Assembly: GCA_964466385.1 (NCBI GenBank)
Contig: CAYXNM010000099.1
Location: forward strand, 1 to 9,893
DNA length: 9,893 nucleotides
Source of the DNA: UBA5972 sp964466385
Lineage (GTDB): Bacteria; Pseudomonadota; Alphaproteobacteria; Rhodobacterales; Rhodobacteraceae
Reading direction: 5' to 3'
Under the pieces are notes generated by a model, which ran no database searches, was not told the origin of the DNA, and saw only the letters and a list, made by a program, of their open reading frames with translations. Shown one piece after another: positions 5,699 through 9,893 of this stretch; positions within the stretch are counted from its first letter, which is position 1, and the number at the start of each line of letters is the position of its first letter. The position numbers were made by a program, and so were the translations under genes.

Positions 5699-8600
5699 CT
5701 ACTCTGCCGCGACACGGCGTTTGTCTTGATGATCAGCGTTCAGCCCCCACTCGATCATCCGAAGAAATTCCTCGTTCGTGGCTCTTGATTTAATCAACAC
5801 GGCATCGACTTCCGCCGCGACTTTGGCATTTCCTTCTTCCGCGGAAAAGACCACAACCGGGGTTTCTTTTCCGGACGACGCGTTCAACATCGGCAAGAGA
5901 TCCGTTCCTTTGCCGTCAGGTAAATCGAGATCCAGAATAACAAGGTCGAACTGCTTTTCGGAAAGATTCTTTTTCGCGTTTTCAAGCGAATCGCACGCGG
6001 TGATATTGGCGCACTCGCCGACGATTTCCCTGGCGATCCTGCGAATGCTTTCGTCATCTTCGACATGCAATACCTCCGGGGTGTGACCGAAGCTGTTGAC
6101 AAGGGCCTGCTCCAGACCTTGGATCAGGCGCCTGACATCTATCGGCTTTGCCATCCAGTCGATCACGCCAAGGTCTTGCCCTTCTTCAAGCGATTTTTCG
6201 TCCGGTGACATGCCCGAAACGATGAAGACGGGGAGCGTCGCAAGTGCTTTGACCATCCGCAATTCGCTCAGCAAGGCAAGGCCGCTAAGATCCGGCAAGT
6301 TCAGATCAAGCGTCATTCCGTCATAAGAGCTGGATTTCAGCATAGCCAACGCCTCTTTCGCGGTCGGGGCTATATCGGCTTTGTGCCCCTCTGCTTCCAG
6401 TGTCAGCTTGAGAACCTCGGCGACGTCCGGATCGTCTTCGCACACAAGAATGGAGCGCGCCGTTTTCCGGTCTGGCTTGAACGGCACCTTTGACTTGGAG
6501 TCTCCGGCGACCAGATCAAGGTCAAAAAAGAACATTGTCCCCTTCTTCTCGATGCTCGTAAAGTCGATCGTTCCCTTGTGAGCTTCAACCATCATCTTGA
6601 CGATGCTCAGCCCAAGCCCGGTCCCGCCCTTCTTGCGTTGGTCAGACGAATCCGCCTGGGTGAATTTGTCAAATATCGTCGCTTGCGCAGCTTTTGGTAT
6701 GCCCAGCCCTGTGTCGATGACCGAAACCCGCACCTTTCCGCCGCTCGGTTTCACCTTGACCGTGACCGTACCGCCCTTGGCAGAGAATTTCGCGGCGTTG
6801 GACAAAAGGTTCGACATGACCTGCATCAGCCGGTCGCGATCCCCGTTTACCATCAGCGGCTTTTTGGTGCCGGTTGCCTTGAATGTCACGTTCAGGGGCT
6901 TGCCGTAGGCCTCGTTCACGATGATGGCCTCGTCCACCAGTTCGCAGATGTCCATCACTTTCAGGTCGAACTGCATCTTGCCCGCCTCGAACTTTTCAAG
7001 GTCCAGGATGTCATTGATCAGGCGCACCAGACGGTCGCTGTTAGAGAGCGCGATGGAGACCAGTGAACTCAGCTTATCATTCACCTCGCCTGCGGCACCC
7101 GCCTGAATGATCCCAAGCGCGCCCTTGATCGACGTCAACGGCGTTCGCAATTCGTGGCTGACGGTCGATATAAACTCGGTCTTGGCGGTTTCAGCCGCTT
7201 TGCGTTTGGTGATATCACGCGTGATGGCAACGAAACGCGGTTCGGCACCGTCGGGTTTTATCAGTTGGAGCGAGACTTCCAGCGGTCGCCCGTGCCTGTC
7301 GGTCACTTCATAGGATACCTGCTTTTCGGACCCGTTGATCAACGGTTCCGCCGTTTCACGAAATGCCCGTACGCTGAATTTGGGGTCGACATCCTTTGGC
7401 GTCATGTCCTTCAGCTGTTTTGAATTCCAGCCGTTTTCCTTTCGGGCCGCCTTGTTGAGATAGATGAATTTCAGCGTGTCCGGACGGAACACATAGATCA
7501 GGTCCTGGCTGAGATCGAGCGTCTGGCGCAATTGACGGATTTCTCTTTCCGCTTCCTTGCGCTTTGAAATGTCGCGGGTCGTCACCACGAACCACGAGTC
7601 GTTCTCATCGGTTTCAAACAGTTCGACCATCAGTTCAACCGGCTGACCCAAGATGCCATCGGTGGTCAAGGTGACGGTTTTTTGCGTCCCGAACACCAGC
7701 GGCTTGGTCAGCATTCTGAACCGGCGTTCGTCGAAAACCGGGTTGATATCAGCCGGTGTCTTCGCCCGGAATGTTTCGTCGTCCCAACCGGTCTGGGCTT
7801 TTGCGGCGGCGTTCAGATAGATGAATTGCAGGTTGCCCGGCTCGAACATGAAAACGGCGTCCGAACTGGAATCCAGTGTGGATTTCATTCGCATGATATC
7901 CGCCTCGGCGGTCTTGCGCTCGGTGATATCATTGACAAAAGCAATAAACCGGGATGGCGTCCCTTTGCCGTCGATCAACTGGATCAGGATTTCCTGAGGG
8001 GTGACCTGGCCATCCGAATGCGTTCGTTTGCTTTCGTAAACGACAATTGTTTCGGTGCCGTCGACCAATGGCTTGATCCGTTCGCGGAATTCGGAGTCCT
8101 GAAGGTGCGCGGTCACATCGATGGGCGTCAGCATGGGGATCTCGCCAACGCTTTTGTCGGTCTCGGCGCAAATCCTTTCCTGCGCGGCCTTGTTGACATA
8201 GGAAAACTTGAGCGAGTCTTTTTCGAACATGTAAATCTCGCCCGAAATCCGGTCGAGCGTCGATTTCAGTTGGTCGATCTTTCTGTCTGACTGAACCAGT
8301 TCAGACATGTCCCGAACGACACAGACCAGATCATTCGCCCCACCACGGCCGCCTTTCAGTTCAGAACCGGACAACTGGACGGAGATTTTTTCGCCATCAT
8401 CGCGGATCAGGTCGCGGTCAACCGGTGTTCCCGGGCCAACCAGCGCCTTTATCCGCGAGAGGTCTGATTTCGCGGCCTTTTTCCCGTTTACCCTTATCAG
8501 TGGCAAGTCGTCGGATTGAAAGATGTCCCCGATCGAACGGCCGATCAGTCCGCCCGGCGCGACCTTCATCATTTTTTCAGCGGCCGGATTGACCAGTTTG

Positions 8601-9769
8601 ACAATACCTGCCGCGTCGGTTTCGAAAATGCCCTCGGCCATTGCCAGAAAAACGCTTTGGGTCTCATCGTTTGCCTTTTTCAGCAAGTTTCGCGCGTGCT
8701 GGCGCTCCTTGGCGTTTTCCCGCCAGACCCGGACGGATTTGGCCATTTCACCGATCTCGTTCTGATAATCGCCCGCCGGTATCCTGGTTTCGTTGTTGCC
8801 ATATGCCAGGCTCAGCATCGCCTCCTTCAGGTCCCCCAACGGTTTGCTGATCCCCGTGCCGATGCGCCATGCAATGACAACGACCATAACACCCACAAGA
8901 CCCGTAAGCGACAGCAAGACCGAGAATTTTTCGGCAATACTTGCGTACCCCGCCTCCACCGAGTTCTGCTGTCTGTCAGAAATGGAATCGAATGCCGCAG
9001 TCATGCTGTCGAACAAGTTGGCCGAGAGCGTATCGACAATCAGACGGTCGTCCGCAAGATCCAGCTTGAGTTCCGCCAGATCCTGGAACGCGCTCCGGTA
9101 GAGCCCCCAGGACATGCCGACCACCAACCTGTCGGATGGCAATAGAGCGGACTGCTCCAGTTCGCGCTCAAAGTCGTCGCTGGCCTTCTGCCACTGGGCC
9201 AGTGATTCCATCGTATTGTTGTCAAGGAAGCGATTTTCCGCAGATCTGACGATCCCGATCGCCCGGCTCAGGGACAGATCAGTAACCGCTGCTTTCCCCT
9301 CGATCGTGTGAATCGACGCGTTGACCGTCCCGCGCAACCCTGAATTCGGTGTCAGTCCGACCTTGGTGATTTCCGTGGACATATCCAGAAAATTCTCTTC
9401 GTATTCGCCGAGCTGTTGTTCCCAGTCGTCCAAAGCGCGCAAAAGCTCCGGGTCCGTTTCCTCATCTCTGACTGTCCGGATATCAAGATAGGTCGCCGCC
9501 AACATTTCCTTCTGTGCGCTCATATCCGCGATCGTGTGTGAGATCAGAAAGTTCTTTTCGCAAATTCGGGTCAGAGCAAAGTTTTTCTGTATCTTGCGCA
9601 TATGCCCCATGATGTTCAACTGGCTCTCGCTGTTGACGCTGACCTGCCGCAAACCCCTGACTTCTGAAAACTGCATCAACGAGAGGAGCGAAAAACCGAC
9701 CACTGCAACCATAGGAAGCATCAGAAGCTGCCAATATATTCTCATGTTCCGACTGGTATAAGCGAACAT
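5699..9769 (-). CDS. Membrane hybrid sensor histidine kinase with HAMP, four PAS units and two receivers
   Basis: A 1356-residue inner-membrane sensor kinase. Order of parts: membrane segment 1 (about 12-33); helical periplasmic region (34-281); membrane segment 2 (282-302); HAMP (about 303-360); a PAS domain (366-495); three tandem PAS repeats (499-867), each ending in a DI-(T/S)-(E/K)-RK linker. HisKA follows with phospho-His872 in STVSHELRTPLTS. The HATPase has N box Asn991, G1 DTGLGIP (1019-1025) and G2 GGTGLGLSIV (1048-1057). Two receivers end the protein, with phosphoacceptors Asp1155 and Asp1280 and lysines Lys1208 and Lys1327. All kinase boxes look intact. There is no HPt domain, so phosphate probably passes through the separate HPt protein. 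The ATG at 9769 has a strong AGGGGCGGGG site. A longer frame would begin at a TTG at 9847 with no good site. The signal sensed is unknown. Confidence 0.93.
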   Translation of the reverse strand: MFAYTSRNMRIYWQLLMLPMVAVVGFSLLSLMQFSEVRGLRQVSVNSESQLNIMGHMRKIQKNFALTRICEKNFLISHTIADMSAQKEMLAATYLDIRTVRDEETDPELLRALDDWEQQLGEYEENFLDMSTEITKVGLTPNSGLRGTVNASIHTIEGKAAVTDLSLSRAIGIVRSAENRFLDNNTMESLAQWQKASDDFERELEQSALLPSDRLVVGMSWGLYRSAFQDLAELKLDLADDRLIVDTLSANLFDSMTAAFDSISDRQQNSVEAGYASIAEKFSVLLSLTGLVGVMVVVIAWRIGTGISKPLGDLKEAMLSLAYGNNETRIPAGDYQNEIGEMAKSVRVWRENAKERQHARNLLKKANDETQSVFLAMAEGIFETDAAGIVKLVNPAAEKMMKVAPGGLIGRSIGDIFQSDDLPLIRVNGKKAAKSDLSRIKALVGPGTPVDRDLIRDDGEKISVQLSGSELKGGRGGANDLVCVVRDMSELVQSDRKIDQLKSTLDRISGEIYMFEKDSLKFSYVNKAAQERICAETDKSVGEIPMLTPIDVTAHLQDSEFRERIKPLVDGTETIVVYESKRTHSDGQVTPQEILIQLIDGKGTPSRFIAFVNDITERKTAEADIMRMKSTLDSSSDAVFMFEPGNLQFIYLNAAAKAQTGWDDETFRAKTPADINPVFDERRFRMLTKPLVFGTQKTVTLTTDGILGQPVELMVELFETDENDSWFVVTTRDISKRKEAEREIRQLRQTLDLSQDLIYVFRPDTLKFIYLNKAARKENGWNSKQLKDMTPKDVDPKFSVRAFRETAEPLINGSEKQVSYEVTDRHGRPLEVSLQLIKPDGAEPRFVAITRDITKRKAAETAKTEFISTVSHELRTPLTSIKGALGIIQAGAAGEVNDKLSSLVSIALSNSDRLVRLINDILDLEKFEAGKMQFDLKVMDICELVDEAIIVNEAYGKPLNVTFKATGTKKPLMVNGDRDRLMQVMSNLLSNAAKFSAKGGTVTVKVKPSGGKVRVSVIDTGLGIPKAAQATIFDKFTQADSSDQRKKGGTGLGLSIVKMMVEAHKGTIDFTSIEKKGTMFFFDLDLVAGDSKSKVPFKPDRKTARSILVCEDDPDVAEVLKLTLEAEGHKADIAPTAKEALAMLKSSSYDGMTLDLNLPDLSGLALLSELRMVKALATLPVFIVSGMSPDEKSLEEGQDLGVIDWMAKPIDVRRLIQGLEQALVNSFGHTPEVLHVEDDESIRRIAREIVGECANITACDSLENAKKNLSEKQFDLVILDLDLPDGKGTDLLPMLNASSGKETPVVVFSAEEGNAKVAAEVDAVLIKSRATNEEFLRMIEWGLNADHQDKRRVAAE
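7169..8275 (-). repeat. Three tandem PAS repeats inside the histidine kinase gene
   Basis: Residues 499-867 contain three units of about 119-126 residues. Each opens with an STLD/QTLD helix, followed by (I/V)(Y/F)(M/V)F, then L(K/Q)F(S/I)Y(L/V)N.AA, then a P(L/...)V.G turn, and ends in RDIT.RK-type sequence. Units 2 and 3 are closest: they share GW, and at DNA level the 13 bases AGATAGATGAATT occur at 7458-7470 and 7815-7827, exactly 357 nt (119 codons) apart. This points to internal duplication of one PAS unit. Confidence 0.75.
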
Positions 9770-9893
9770 ACCCCGCCCCTGCCCTGTTGGTCCTATTGTG
9801 GTCCTGGTCAGCGCGAGCAAAACCGTTCGCGCCCTATTTCGAAACAATACAGGTAAAAATGGCTACATTATGACGCGGAGTCTGGCGAAAAAG
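9770..9893 (-). promoter_or_regulatory. Upstream leader of the histidine kinase gene
   Basis: The 124 nt before the kinase start carry the CAGGGCAGGGGCGGGG ribosome-binding region (9771-9786). A CATAAT -10-like hexamer lies further upstream on the minus strand, but with no well-spaced -35 box in front of it. A TTGCTC-N17-AATAGG pair closer to the gene is weak. The real promoter may lie beyond the right edge, and the frame open upstream of 9769 shows no similarity to anything I recognise. Confidence 0.35.

Noticed and set aside
5671..5715. Upstream start for the single-domain regulator
   Set aside because: It would overlap the kinase gene end and add residues before the first receiver strand. 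The ATG at 5670 has a better ribosome-binding site.
9770..9847. TTG start at 9847 for the histidine kinase
   Set aside because: It is a rare start codon without a ribosome-binding site. The ATG at 9769 is preceded by AGGGGCGGGG and directly precedes the first membrane segment.

Overview
All seven genes lie on the minus strand, so transcription runs from right to left. The sequence suggests an alphaproteobacterium, most likely in or near the Rhodobacteraceae/Roseobacter group. The reasons are the moderately high GC content, a PopZ-like protein beside a TolC-family outer-membrane protein and a PCMT-family methyltransferase, and a large set of multistep phosphorelay proteins. No insertion sequence, CRISPR array or RNA gene is visible.

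Right part (9769 to 3616): a signalling block. A 1356-residue membrane hybrid histidine kinase has two membrane segments around a long helical periplasmic region, then HAMP, four PAS units (the last three a tandem repeat), HisKA, HATPase and two receiver domains. It is followed 28 nt later by a stand-alone CheY-like receiver. After a 258-nt gap come a second response regulator, whose output domain looks like a GGDEF domain with its active site lost, and 30 nt later a stand-alone HPt protein. Kinase, four receiver domains and an HPt hub together make a nearly self-contained His-Asp-His-Asp relay. The likely end of the pathway is protein-protein signalling, because the one output domain present appears unable to make cyclic di-GMP and no DNA-binding domain is encoded.

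Middle (2997 to 3615): 619 nt without a convincing gene. It contains a GC-rich terminator-like hairpin after the HPt gene, and a repeat plus hairpin upstream of the methyltransferase gene.

Left part (2996 to 1): a housekeeping and envelope block. A PCMT-family methyltransferase is followed by a TolC-family protein with a signal peptide. A PopZ-like acidic, low-complexity protein then runs off the left edge and has a good promoter of its own just upstream.

The most interesting points are the compact phosphorelay with a degenerate GGDEF receiver protein, the triplicated PAS array, the apparently bimodular (HBM-like) sensor region, and a perfect 12-bp palindrome upstream of the second regulator operon.
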